Shown here one piece after another: positions 24,333-31,844 of a DNA stretch of 64,000 nt (position 1 is its first letter; each line of letters begins with the position of its first letter). Source of the DNA: a virus; IMG/VR virus record IMGVR_UViG_3300021961_000062, positions 1-64,000 of that record; one strand, written 5' to 3'. Below the pieces are notes generated by a model, which worked only from the letters and a program-made list of their open reading frames with translations, did not search any database and was not told the origin of the DNA. The translations under genes were made by a program, and so were the position numbers.

Positions 24333-24348
24333 AACATATTAATTTATA

Positions 24349-24356
24349 TATAAATA
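24349..24356 (-). promoter_or_regulatory. TATTTATA motif for the two-component operon
   Basis: The octamer lies 16 bases upstream of the ATG at 24332, on the minus strand, in the divergent spacer. Confidence 0.5.
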
Positions 24357-24403
24357 TTGGGTCATATAGTAAATGGGGTCGCAACAATTATCCTTTTGTG
24401 GGA

Positions 24404-24411
24404 TATTTATG
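24404..24411 (+). promoter_or_regulatory. TATTTATG motif, 3 nt before ATG (leaderless late promoter)
   Basis: The octamer is followed by TGT and the ATG at 24415. It decides the start of the gene below, whose frame would otherwise be extended 14 codons upstream through the motif itself. Confidence 0.55.
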
Positions 24412-24414
24412 TGT

Positions 24415-24786
24415 ATGAGTTTTTTAGATAAGAATAAACAGAGTAAAATTGTGGAGTTCGTTAAGTTCGTAAAGAACGAATTGGGACTTAAAAAAACCCC
24501 CACCATTAAACTATTAAATGGTAGGGGCGATCTTAAGACAACGGCACATTACAACTACTCAAACCCTGAAAAAATCATCAAGGTGAATGCAAAAAATCGT
24601 CACATAGTTGATGTGATGAGAAGTATTGCCCATGAAATGGTTCACCACAAACAATGGGAAGACGGAAAATTGGATGGACCCAAGCCACCGGACATTGGTG
24701 GTGAAATAGAAGACGAGGCGAATGCTAAAGCGGGTCAGTTCATTAAATTGTTTTCCAAGGAGGATTCAACAATTTATGACGAGTGA
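24415..24786 (+). CDS. Small zinc metalloprotease-like protein (HExxH)
   Basis: Starting at MSFLDKNKQSK (chosen because the late octamer lies just before it), the product is 123 residues. It has IAHEMVHHKQWE near residue 75, the HExxH zinc-peptidase motif, and an acidic helix GGEIEDEANAKAG that can supply the third ligand (Glu), as in SprT-like or gluzincin-type small proteases. It could process phage or host proteins. Its end overlaps the convergent DnaA-like gene by 13 bases. Confidence 0.65.
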   Translation: MSFLDKNKQSKIVEFVKFVKNELGLKKTPTIKLLNGRGDLKTTAHYNYSNPEKIIKVNAKNRHIVDVMRSIAHEMVHHKQWEDGKLDGPKPPDIGGEIEDEANAKAGQFIKLFSKEDSTIYDE

Positions 24787-25157
24787 TTTTTATTAATCAC
24801 TCTATTAATCTCATCGTAAATCCTTAGAGTTAGTTCTTCGTACCCCCGATCAAATTTAAACTTATCCTGATGAACTTTACACGAATGTATTATCGTGGCG
24901 TGGTCTCTGTCTAATATACTTCCTGTTTGGGAGTATGTATACCCAAATTTGTATCTCATTATATAAGAGAATATTTGTCTCGAATCTACAATTCGACTAA
25001 ATCGTTGTTTAGAGGTAATCTCATTTATAGTAACGTCAGATTCTTCACAAACAATCCTTAAAATATCTAATGGAGATATGGGTAGTTTTTTGGACATTCT
25101 ACTGCGTATTCTTAAGTTCGGATCAATACCGGGATAAATGTAGGGACTTAGTTTCAT
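24774..25157 (-). CDS. Stand-alone DnaA domain IV (DnaA-box binding) protein
   Basis: The 127-residue product ends in SRIVDSRQIFSYIMRYKFGYTYSQTGSILDRDHATIIHSCK, which matches the DnaA domain IV signature (helix, basic loop, then x-G-x-x-x-x-RDHxTVxHxxx) with the DnaA-box-contacting RDH-T-H residues kept. There is no AAA+ ATPase domain, so it can bind DnaA boxes but cannot open an origin. It may compete with host DnaA or mark a phage origin. The first 40 residues are not recognised. Confidence 0.8.
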   Translation of the reverse strand: MKLSPYIYPGIDPNLRIRSRMSKKLPISPLDILRIVCEESDVTINEITSKQRFSRIVDSRQIFSYIMRYKFGYTYSQTGSILDRDHATIIHSCKVHQDKFKFDRGYEELTLRIYDEINRVINKNHSS

Positions 25158-25158
25158 G

Positions 25159-25734
25159 TTAAAATCGATGTAGTTTAATCTCTAAATGGGACTCTATGGC
25201 TTTATCGTATTGGTTACCTCCCACCATAATGTTCGTGTAAAACACTTGGGAGGTTAGTGTAAGAACGTTAGAAGGCATTGCCCCATAGGTATCCAAACTA
25301 AACGTGTATCTTGTCTTAGAACCTTCGTAATCGGTTTCTATGACAGTCGACTCTGTACAATATATACAAGGAAACCAAACATACATCTGTTCATTAGAAA
25401 GATCATCGGTAATTAGTAACATGTTATAGTCGAATTCCCACTTAGTTGTGGTGATATCGAATCTCCTATTAATCACAGTATTCTCAAAATCTTGGGAAAG
25501 AATGAGTTCATTGTTAGGGGTAACCCCTGTAACAATGAAATTACTAACCGCAGCTCTATCGTGGTCAAGTACCACAACATCACTATCGTAATTAACCTTA
25601 TCTATCACCACATTAATGTCAACGACATCCCACCTACCATTAAGATTTAATTGGGGGTTACTGGGTTGTTCATATACTTCACAACTAAAAAGAGAGTGAA
25701 GAAGTATAAGTAAAACAAAAAGTGACTTTTTCAT
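25159..25734 (-). CDS. Lipoprotein, unknown function
   Basis: The 191-residue product has a lipoprotein signal (LLHSLFSC, Cys 18) and a beta-rich mature part that begins with a Tyr/Asn/Pro-rich linker and NLNGRWDVVDINV. The 'GRW' start and strand pattern resemble Bacteroidetes lipocalin-like or calycin-type lipoproteins, but that is only a weak likeness. It follows the zinc-finger and lipoprotein genes below on the same strand by three bases. Confidence 0.65.
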   Translation of the reverse strand: MKKSLFVLLILLHSLFSCEVYEQPSNPQLNLNGRWDVVDINVVIDKVNYDSDVVVLDHDRAAVSNFIVTGVTPNNELILSQDFENTVINRRFDITTTKWEFDYNMLLITDDLSNEQMYVWFPCIYCTESTVIETDYEGSKTRYTFSLDTYGAMPSNVLTLTSQVFYTNIMVGGNQYDKAIESHLEIKLHRF

Positions 25735-25737
25735 ATT

Positions 25738-25881
25738 CTAAAGTTTAAAGGTTTGCTCACATATGAAATCATTCATTTTTAACATTTGATTTCTAATGTG
25801 TAGTTTTTTCCTACAGTTCGGTCCACACGTTTTTTTATTTGAGTAACCTTCTATTGGTTTACTACAGATAACGCATTTCAT
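25738..25881 (-). CDS. Tiny zinc-binding protein
   Basis: This 47-residue frame begins MKCVICSKPIEGYSNKKTCG and contains CxxC plus CxxxC, a small treble-clef-like zinc-binding pattern, followed by a basic stretch CRKKLHIRNQ. Its ATG overlaps the stop codon of the lipoprotein before it (ATGA), so it is real and translationally coupled. It may bind nucleic acid. Confidence 0.65.
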   Translation of the reverse strand: MKCVICSKPIEGYSNKKTCGPNCRKKLHIRNQMLKMNDFICEQTFKL

Positions 25882-26099
25882 CTTTTATTCTTTTTACGTT
25901 TCTTTTTTTTCTTGGGTTCCCCGTAGTATGGGTTATTTGGTCCGTATTTGTTTTGTTTTGTGTTCTTATAGTAAGGTACTGCGACAGACTTAGGTATACC
26001 AACTCTGTTCTTGTATACTCTGGGACAGTGATAACACGCACAAGAGGTAAACACGAAACTAACAAGAATGATTAAAATTCCACTAATATTCCTTTTCAT
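25878..26099 (-). CDS. Small lipoprotein with basic tail
   Basis: From the ATG at 26099 the product is 73 residues: a lipoprotein signal (LVSFVFTSC, Cys 21) and a Tyr/Pro/Lys-rich mature part ending in a run of basic residues (KKKKKRKKNKR). I chose this start because the preceding sequence TATATTTGTATT is the Bacteroidetes -7 box (TAnnTTTG), placing the transcript start close to the ATG; the longer frame to 26135 would contain it. Confidence 0.6.
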   Translation of the reverse strand: MKRNISGILIILVSFVFTSCACYHCPRVYKNRVGIPKSVAVPYYKNTKQNKYGPNNPYYGEPKKKKKRKKNKR

Positions 26100-26155
26100 A
26101 ATACAAATATAGGTATTTTTTTGATATCCATACAAAATTCAAAAATTATTTTGGA

Positions 26156-26163
26156 TATTTATA
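26156..26163 (+). promoter_or_regulatory. TATTTATA motif, 4 nt before ATG (leaderless late promoter)
   Basis: The octamer, then TATT, then the ATG at 26168. It lies back to back with the host-like TAnnTTTG box of the 26099 gene. Confidence 0.6.
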
Positions 26164-26167
26164 TATT

Positions 26168-26398
26168 ATGAAAATAATGGTATCCGAAAAACAGTTAATA
26201 TCCGTACTTAGAAGACAATCGGAAATGAGGGAACAAGAATCAGGTGGGGATACCCCAACTGACACCGGAATCCCCAAAATGTCTGATAGGGTTGGTCGTG
26301 ATGGACCGGCAAACCAAATAGGTTTGACTAAATGGGAAACTATCGTAGGATCTAAGGTTAGTAGGGGTCCCGCTAATCCCTTATGGAAAAAATCGTAA
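26168..26398 (+). CDS. Small protein with SEKQL tag
   Basis: The 76-residue product begins MKIMVSEKQLISVLRRQSEM, the shared N-terminal tag, and then is a flexible Gly/Pro/Asp-rich chain ending NPLWKKS with no domain. It precedes, by overlap, three large virion-like genes, so it may be a packaged or scaffolding accessory. Confidence 0.6.
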   Translation: MKIMVSEKQLISVLRRQSEMREQESGGDTPTDTGIPKMSDRVGRDGPANQIGLTKWETIVGSKVSRGPANPLWKKS

Positions 26399-27693
26399 AA
26401 ATGGTAGTACAAAGAAGTTTAATACTAGAGAGACATAATCAATTAGTTAATTACAATGGTTATGCAACGGGTATGATACCCAAAATCGTTAATCAACCAA
26501 AGAGAAACTATGTATTTGAGTGTCATTTAACTGTTGATGAGAGATATTTTGTTTTACATGACGAAGTCTTTGATATAAAAGAACAAACTACCTTAGGTAA
26601 TATTTGGGACTCGATTGATAATTTTAAAACAATTTTTAAAAACGTCAATATTGATAATTCCGATTATAAACAAATACAAGAAGGTTGGGAATCATTACCT
26701 ATTTTAGAGGGTGTTGGAAATTTACACGCAATTAGAGATTATCTGATTGAAGCGGATTTTTTCGGTAGTGTGTGGAACGGAATTAAAGATGTTGGGGGAT
26801 GGGTCGCGGATAAAGTTGTTGATGCAGGTAAAGGAATTGCCCAATTCGCCAAAGATTCATGGGAAGGAGTTAAAAAAATTGGTATCGCAATATCTAAAGG
26901 TGATTGGTCTGAAATACTTAGTTTATTGGGTAAGGGTGTACTTTGGATACTTAGAAAACTTAAGAGTGCAGCATATAGTACGTTAGGTATTATTGTGGAT
27001 GCAATCTTGGTTGCTACGGGTATCGGTAAAACCGCTCAAATAGTGGTGTGGGGGTTAATCACCGCATTGGATGTTTATCAGTTAATCAATAATGACTATC
27101 CGGCCGAGGATGCGAATAATCCTATGTGGTATAAAATATTAGAACTTGGTTTTGATATTTTAGGTTTGGTGAGTGCCGGTGTCGCTGCTAAGGGGGCAAG
27201 AGCATTCTTCAGTCCGTTTAAAGCTTTAAAACCAACTCAAATGGCAGCCAAAGTGGCTAAAAGTCCACGAATGAAGAGTTTTATAAAAAAGATATATGAA
27301 GCATCCAAAAGTGGTGCATCTAAAATGAAATCTATCCAAAAAACTGTTTCTTCTAAGTGGGGTGCCGGTGGAAGATTCATAGGTAATATTATGGGTGGTT
27401 TAGGAAAGTTCATTGGAAAACTACAAGAGTGGTGTGGTAAAGTTTTAGGTAGATCCAACCTAAAAGGAGTACAGAATGCGAAAGTTGCTAAGGGTGGTGT
27501 ACAAACAGTTAAAACCGCTGGTGAATTTGCTAAGAGAGGAGGAAAGGCGGCGGCACTTGCCACTACCGTAACTTACGGTGCCGAAAAATTATTTGGTGGG
27601 GGCGAAACCTCGGCCGATGATGCTAATGTTAACAACTTAGATGTTAGCGGTGTTGATTTCAGTAACGCCGAAATCGATCAAAATGAATTTTAA
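26383..27693 (+). CDS. Virion-type protein with hydrophobic amphipathic core
   Basis: The 436-residue product has a compact N-terminal domain of about 120 residues (or 114 if the second Met at 26401 is the start). It then has AIRDYLIE-ADFFGSVWNG, a good prohead-protease site (Ile-x-Glu before Ala, residue 123/124), and a long membrane-active-looking stretch with aromatic/Gly-rich helices (SVWNGIKDVGGWV, GIAQFAKDSWEGVKKIG, LWILRKLKSAAYSTLGIIV). It resembles an internal or injected capsid protein that inserts in membranes. Family not recognised. The frame overlaps the tag-bearing gene before it. Confidence 0.6.
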   Translation: MEKIVKMVVQRSLILERHNQLVNYNGYATGMIPKIVNQPKRNYVFECHLTVDERYFVLHDEVFDIKEQTTLGNIWDSIDNFKTIFKNVNIDNSDYKQIQEGWESLPILEGVGNLHAIRDYLIEADFFGSVWNGIKDVGGWVADKVVDAGKGIAQFAKDSWEGVKKIGIAISKGDWSEILSLLGKGVLWILRKLKSAAYSTLGIIVDAILVATGIGKTAQIVVWGLITALDVYQLINNDYPAEDANNPMWYKILELGFDILGLVSAGVAAKGARAFFSPFKALKPTQMAAKVAKSPRMKSFIKKIYEASKSGASKMKSIQKTVSSKWGAGGRFIGNIMGGLGKFIGKLQEWCGKVLGRSNLKGVQNAKVAKGGVQTVKTAGEFAKRGGKAAALATTVTYGAEKLFGGGETSADDANVNNLDVSGVDFSNAEIDQNEF

Positions 27694-27704
27694 TAGGAAT
27701 AAAA

Positions 27705-27712
27705 TATTTATA
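27705..27712 (+). promoter_or_regulatory. TATTTATA motif, putative late promoter
   Basis: The octamer lies 12 bases upstream of the ATG at 27725, right after the stop of the previous gene. Confidence 0.5.
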
Positions 27713-27724
27713 TAAAAAAAGACA

Positions 27725-29998
27725 ATGAAATTATTAGATATCATATTGGAGAATAAAGTACCATCAGATCAGATGGAACAGGCCAGTCTCCTAAAAAACT
27801 TATTTAAAAACTCTACGAAGAATTTATCGGTTTTAACCCATGACGGATTAAAGGCGGTCGATTCTGTTTTAGCGAAAGACATTAAAGCCGTTTTTAAATC
27901 AAGAACCATAACTGGAGTGAAGAATCTTGATGATTTAGTTGTACAGATGTCTAAAGGAACACTTTCAGCGAAAGGTGCTGGGGATTTAGCCGTTGGTTTA
28001 CTAAAAACAAAAGGAGTTAGTTCCATACAAATTAGACAAGTTGCCACTCAGTGGGTAGAACAACCCGGATTCATAAAAGCATGGGCCTCTAGAGGAAAAA
28101 ATCCAACAGTTAAGGAGTTGATGGCATCGGGTAAAGGTTATACTGAGGACGCGGCGAAGGAGATTGTTGCGGCATGTAAAAAGAGTAATAAATTCCAAAA
28201 CAGCATTAAAAACGTAACAGGTACGACGGGTAAAACAGGTGCATCTACAGGTAAAACAGGCGCATCTTCAGGTAAAGGTGGGACACCAAAACCTGGAGGA
28301 GCAGGATCGGTACCTCCGATATCAACATGGCAAAGAATTAAAAACGCGGCAAAATCACCAGGAAAGACCTTAATTAAAGGTGCGACCAAGGTGGTTAATG
28401 TTGCTAGAAAAGGTTATAGAAGTTATGGTTTTATAAAATTAATGACTTGGTTGGCGGTATTTGGTATTGGCGGAATTATGTTATACGATTTATGGAAAAA
28501 ATTAATTGGGGGGTCTGACACAATTCCAACCGACGACGAATTAAGAAAAATGGACGATTGGGTAAATTGTATTTTAAAACCTTTACAGGATGATGATGGC
28601 GCTGAGATTGTTGAGGCAGGTGATGAAGTAGGTTTGAAATACAGTATCGCCGAATTAGGTGGTGTGGAAACTGGTGGACACGTTATTTTCTATTCAGACC
28701 ATACTATTAAATCCGCTAACGGTAATACAGGAACGTGGTCATGTAATCAAGATGGATTACTAAGCGAACAGCAGTCAGAGGGTGGTGGAGAATTATCCGC
28801 AGCTCAGTTGAGTGCAGTAATTGACGAATTAGACGATCAACTTAGTGGTGATTTCTTTGAGTCTGACAGTACCGATATGATGGATGCTCTTAATGCGTTA
28901 AGAGGGGTTGTTGGTAAAACCTATAAAGGAAGAGATGCTATCGAGATCCTTAAGATAAACTACCCCAAAGTAGTTGGTATGTCCTTAGAACAACATGTTA
29001 ATGAATTGACCAATTTAGACTTCGAGGCAATTGAGGCGAAAGAAGATTTCTTAAATATTTTGAGATCATCAAACTCAGGTGGGGGTCAACAACAATCGGG
29101 CGATTCTGATAATGCAGATACTTCACAGGGAGACGGAAATCCAAACACAGGACTTTCACATCTTACCATCACATGGGATTCCGCGGATAATGGTGGTGGA
29201 GGCGGAGGAGGAGCCATTATAGATAATTCAAACATCAAATTCAAACCATGTGGAGATTTCCCATTTGATTTGGGTTGTATTAGTGACAAAATTAAAGAAT
29301 TACAGACATGTTTAAATAAAACAGGATCAGTCCTCAAAGTAGATGGTTACTACGGTAAAAAGACACACAAAGATCTTTTAGATATGGAAATGTTCGCTGA
29401 TGGGGACTCTAACGATACTATCATCACTAAAGTAATGTTTGACAACTTCATGAAGAGGTGTGATGATAATAATACTATTGTGACAACTGGAGATACAACC
29501 ACAACTTCAGGAACGACCACAGGTGATACAGCTACCGTTTCGGGGTCAACTACTGATGACACCACTCAAACAGTTGAGGTACCTGTATTGGATACAAGGG
29601 CAATGATTGATAAGTTCGGTGCTGAAAGATTGGAAAACATCAAAAAGATGACAGTCGACGGTAAAGTAATCAACGATATAATGGAAGACTATTTAGACTT
29701 TAGAAGTGGTAAATACGTTCTTAAAGGTGAAGTTGAGTTAACCGAGAATCAGTTATATGCAATTAATAGAGTAATGTCAGGTAGAGGTTATGTTTTCTTA
29801 AAAGATAAGGAAAAGGCCAATGACCAAGGTGAAGTAGTATTCTCAAAATATGTATGGGTGGCTGATAGAACATTAGATAATAAATCCAGAAGAGAGATTA
29901 GACGTACCGCACGTTCTAACGAAAGAGCGGGTAGAAGAATCGATAGAGCTCAAGACAGATTAGATAATTTAAAAGCACAAACTTATGATGGTCAATAA
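27725..29998 (+). CDS. Large membrane-anchored virion-type protein with peptidoglycan-binding-like domain
   Basis: The 757-residue product starts MKLLDIILENKVPSDQ, a leader of the same style as MKLLDLLEGW at 54413. It has a Lys-rich first domain, a Gly/Thr/Ser linker, one membrane helix (about residues 237-256, FIKLMTWLAVFGIGGIMLYDLW), a Cys pair, and a PG_binding-like repeat (about 515-575: SDKIKELQTCLNKTGSVLKVDGYYGKKTHKDLL). A Thr-rich stretch (TTGDTTTTSGTTTGD) and a basic C-terminal helix end it. I infer a virion protein that contacts membrane and cell wall during entry. Confidence 0.6.
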   Translation: MKLLDIILENKVPSDQMEQASLLKNLFKNSTKNLSVLTHDGLKAVDSVLAKDIKAVFKSRTITGVKNLDDLVVQMSKGTLSAKGAGDLAVGLLKTKGVSSIQIRQVATQWVEQPGFIKAWASRGKNPTVKELMASGKGYTEDAAKEIVAACKKSNKFQNSIKNVTGTTGKTGASTGKTGASSGKGGTPKPGGAGSVPPISTWQRIKNAAKSPGKTLIKGATKVVNVARKGYRSYGFIKLMTWLAVFGIGGIMLYDLWKKLIGGSDTIPTDDELRKMDDWVNCILKPLQDDDGAEIVEAGDEVGLKYSIAELGGVETGGHVIFYSDHTIKSANGNTGTWSCNQDGLLSEQQSEGGGELSAAQLSAVIDELDDQLSGDFFESDSTDMMDALNALRGVVGKTYKGRDAIEILKINYPKVVGMSLEQHVNELTNLDFEAIEAKEDFLNILRSSNSGGGQQQSGDSDNADTSQGDGNPNTGLSHLTITWDSADNGGGGGGGAIIDNSNIKFKPCGDFPFDLGCISDKIKELQTCLNKTGSVLKVDGYYGKKTHKDLLDMEMFADGDSNDTIITKVMFDNFMKRCDDNNTIVTTGDTTTTSGTTTGDTATVSGSTTDDTTQTVEVPVLDTRAMIDKFGAERLENIKKMTVDGKVINDIMEDYLDFRSGKYVLKGEVELTENQLYAINRVMSGRGYVFLKDKEKANDQGEVVFSKYVWVADRTLDNKSRREIRRTARSNERAGRRIDRAQDRLDNLKAQTYDGQ

Positions 29999-30644
29999 TA
30001 TTGAAAGTATAGTTAAAAAGACATTAAATGAGAGATATGAAATAAACAGATCTCTACGTCTTATCATTGAAAATGAAGAAACTTCTGATGATGAAAAATT
30101 AGATGGTGTACTTGATGCACTCATGGCATTATCAGATGAGGGTAAATCTGAAGAGGAGATAGAAGGGTCATTGGACGAGAGCATTACTGGTTGGTTAACA
30201 AAAACATTTGGACTGGGTAATGACAAATCTTCGGATGGGGGAGGTGACACCTCTCTTTCTTTGGGTAACTTGGGTTCTAAAGCAGGATCTGGAGTGTTTT
30301 CACAAATGAGAGAGTGGTTTATCAGAAAAGGTTTAGGATTTTTAGGTTTTGAGGGAGCCCTGGCCGACGCTATGGCGGCGATGTTTGCTGATTTAGATAT
30401 AAGAGCAATAATCGCATTGTTCAGAGGTGGTAATGCTTGTCAACAGTACGGTGATCAAATTGCCGATGCGATCCTCGAAGGTATTGGTACCTATGTTATG
30501 GGTGGTGCCGAAAATAACAGTATGGCACAAAACTTACTTAGAAATATGGTATTTGAATTTGAAAAATCATCTCAAATCGGTGAGATTATTGCTAGTAAAG
30601 TGTGTAGTTTCAATGTGAGGGGAGCACTGACAAATTCAATTTAA
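29985..30644 (+). CDS. Virion-type protein, third of a structural trio
   Basis: The 219-residue product starts inside the previous gene (14-base overlap). It has an acidic amphipathic N-terminus (NNIESIVKKTLNERYEINRS, RLIIENEE), a Glu-rich segment, a Gly/Ser linker and a hydrophobic C-terminal half (GFEGALADAMAAMFADLDIRAIIALFRGG). The composition suggests a helical membrane-associated protein. Unknown family. Confidence 0.55.
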   Translation: MMVNNIESIVKKTLNERYEINRSLRLIIENEETSDDEKLDGVLDALMALSDEGKSEEEIEGSLDESITGWLTKTFGLGNDKSSDGGGDTSLSLGNLGSKAGSGVFSQMREWFIRKGLGFLGFEGALADAMAAMFADLDIRAIIALFRGGNACQQYGDQIADAILEGIGTYVMGGAENNSMAQNLLRNMVFEFEKSSQIGEIIASKVCSFNVRGALTNSI

Positions 30645-30667
30645 AAATTTTAAAAATATATGTTAAA

Positions 30668-30694
30668 TGACCCTCCAAGTGAGGGTCATTTTTT
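30668..30694 (+). terminator. Intrinsic terminator after the virion trio
   Basis: Stem gaccctc-caagt-gagggtc followed by ATTTTTTG, 24 bases after the stop at 30644. Confidence 0.8.
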
Positions 30695-30704
30695 GTTTAT
30701 GAGA

Positions 30705-30712
30705 TATTTATT
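30705..30712 (+). promoter_or_regulatory. TATTTATT motif, 3 nt before an ATG with no gene
   Basis: The octamer, then AGT, then an ATG at 30716 that opens only a ten-codon frame. The transcript would be a non-coding RNA containing the structured element at 30750. Confidence 0.45.
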
Positions 30713-30723
30713 AGTATGAGATC

Positions 30724-30817
30724 AGTACTTTGGTCGGTACTCGGTTGATAAACGAAAATAACGAAAAGGAGGTGTTACTTATCTCGGCAAAGGGGTCATT
30801 GACCTCTTTGTTCGTTT
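30724..30817 (+). ncRNA. Structured RNA element, copy A
   Basis: A hairpin (AGTAC...GTACT) is followed by AACGAAAATAACGAAAAGG, then a second hairpin (GAGGT...ACCTC, extended outward by AAACGAA...TTCGTTT) whose loop contains CGGCAAAG at 30785-30792. The same order and key sequences recur at 36908-36973. It lies behind a late-type motif and overlaps the end of the minus-strand gene 30796. Confidence 0.45.
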
Positions 30818-31080
30818 ACGACTTTTTGAAGTTCTTTAATCGCCTTATCCTTCAAACTTTCCTCCACTAATGACTCTTCTATTTTATATTTTTTCTTATA
30901 TCGTTCTTCAAAAGAGGATCCCACTCCGATTTCTAAAATTTCCGCATCGTTTGGTATTAGAGGTTTCCTCTTCCCCATATCAATGACATCATCGACTAAG
31001 ATGTCGTGAAAAACTTTCAGGTTTAGTTTTTCCTTCTTTCGATATATTGTTTTATAAACTACAACTACAGGTGGTTTCAT
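30796..31080 (-). CDS. Hypothetical basic protein
   Basis: The 94-residue product begins MKPPVVVVYKTIYRKKEKLNL and ends in a helical Lys/Glu segment. It reads as a small alpha/beta domain of unknown function. Its ATG is four bases downstream of a TATTTATA motif, so it is one of the leaderless-type genes. Confidence 0.5.
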   Translation of the reverse strand: MKPPVVVVYKTIYRKKEKLNLKVFHDILVDDVIDMGKRKPLIPNDAEILEIGVGSSFEERYKKKYKIEESLVEESLKDKAIKELQKVVNEQRGQ

Positions 31081-31084
31081 ATCA

Positions 31085-31092
31085 TATAAATA
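31085..31092 (-). promoter_or_regulatory. TATTTATA motif, 4 nt before ATG (leaderless late promoter)
   Basis: On the minus strand: the octamer, TGAT, then the ATG at 31080. Confidence 0.55.
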
Positions 31093-31093
31093 G

Positions 31094-31118
31094 AAAAAAG
31101 GGATCCGAAGATCCCTTT
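31094..31118 (-). terminator. Intrinsic terminator of the tmRNA gene
   Basis: On the minus strand gggatc-ttcg-gatccc followed by six T directly after the tmRNA 3' end. Confidence 0.8.
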
Positions 31119-31531
31119 TGGTGGAGGTGGCGGGGTTCGAACCCGCGTCTTGTTCGTCCCAACCATAAAGGACTACACGTTTAGGTTAAGGTTTTTCATA
31201 CCTTCCAAAATATTTGGTTCCTATTTTGACATTGTTACCAACAACTGTGTCGAGTTCACTTTTAATAAGGTAGTACTCTGAACGAGACCTTTGACACTCC
31301 AAGTGGTATCACACTATAAGACTTCTGTTCCAAGGTACATGTCCACCGACCCGTCGTAGGAATAACCTTAGGCTACTGCTACTTTAGAATCAACAGATAC
31401 GAGACCCATTAATTCCATTTGTGAATAAACGTTGCCGTCTAAAAAAACGTCACCATAGATTAAAGTGATAGGAAACATCTCACTACGTGCCCCGTATGAC
31501 TGACTACGCCAATCAATGCCATGTCACCCCC
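31119..31531 (-). ncRNA. ssrA: Phage-encoded tmRNA
   Basis: The 3' end reads GGGTTCGAACCCCGCCACCTCCACCA, a T-arm and acceptor with encoded CCA, and the 5' end GGGGGUG pairs with CACCUCC, one G-U included. The reading frame begins after UUAGAC at a GGC resume codon (31434-31436), as in Bacteroidetes tmRNAs. The tag starts GNVYSQMELM and ends SVDSKVAVA before the UAA at 31368-31370, 22 residues. Host tags in this phylum are about nine residues and end ALAA, so this tag is both longer and different. The length, 413 bases, is normal for a tmRNA. It rescues stalled ribosomes and tags the nascent protein. Confidence 0.9.
31368..31436 (-). other. tmRNA tag-coding frame
   Basis: GGC resume codon through the TAA stop; 22 codons. 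The C-terminus is VAVA instead of ALAA, which should change recognition by ClpXP/SspB-like adaptors. Confidence 0.75.
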
Positions 31532-31538
31532 GTACTAA

Positions 31539-31799
31539 TTACTTAGTGTTATAAGGTTGTCTTCCATTACCTGAAGAACCACCTTGTTTTGGTTTGTTAT
31601 TGTAGTATCTCTTCTTCTTTGGTTTTGGAGATTCTGACAATTCAATATCAGATTTAATTTCCGCACTTTTGGGTAACCCTGTACCTGATGGTTTTGGGGT
31701 TCTGTTTGCGGGCTTAGGTCTTGAAACAGGTGCCGGTTTAACAGCGACGGTTTCCTTTACTCCAAAGAGTCTTTTAAAAAATGAAATAATTTTGTTCAT
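31539..31799 (-). CDS. Small basic Pro/Lys-rich protein
   Basis: The 86-residue product starts with an amphipathic helix MNKIISFFKRLFG and then is disordered: Pro/Lys/Arg-rich with RPKPANRTPKP, and a Gly/Asn/Arg C-terminus. It looks like a nucleic-acid or membrane-binding accessory. It ends seven bases upstream of the tmRNA 5' end. A TATTTATA motif lies 16 bases before its ATG. Confidence 0.55.
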   Translation of the reverse strand: MNKIISFFKRLFGVKETVAVKPAPVSRPKPANRTPKPSGTGLPKSAEIKSDIELSESPKPKKKRYYNNKPKQGGSSGNGRQPYNTK

Positions 31800-31815
31800 A
31801 ATAAAATGTTTTATA

Positions 31816-31823
31816 TATAAATA
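31816..31823 (-). promoter_or_regulatory. TATTTATA motif, putative late promoter
   Basis: The octamer lies 16 bases upstream of the ATG at 31799; the tmRNA gene is just downstream and may share the transcript. Confidence 0.45.
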
Positions 31824-31844
31824 TACGAAAAATTATGGTTTTTG

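Noticed and set aside
24373-24414. Fourteen extra N-terminal codons for the metalloprotease gene
   Set aside because: This stretch contains the late octamer three bases before the next ATG and does not look like protein-coding sequence.
27237-28389. Minus-strand Pro/Leu/Val-rich frames opposite the virion trio
   Set aside because: Their composition is the antisense of Lys/Gly/Thr-rich coding sequence, and no start signals or conserved motifs are present.
30716-30748. Ten-codon frame directly after a late octamer
   Set aside because: Too short and inside a hairpin; more likely part of a structured non-coding RNA, although a leader peptide cannot be excluded.
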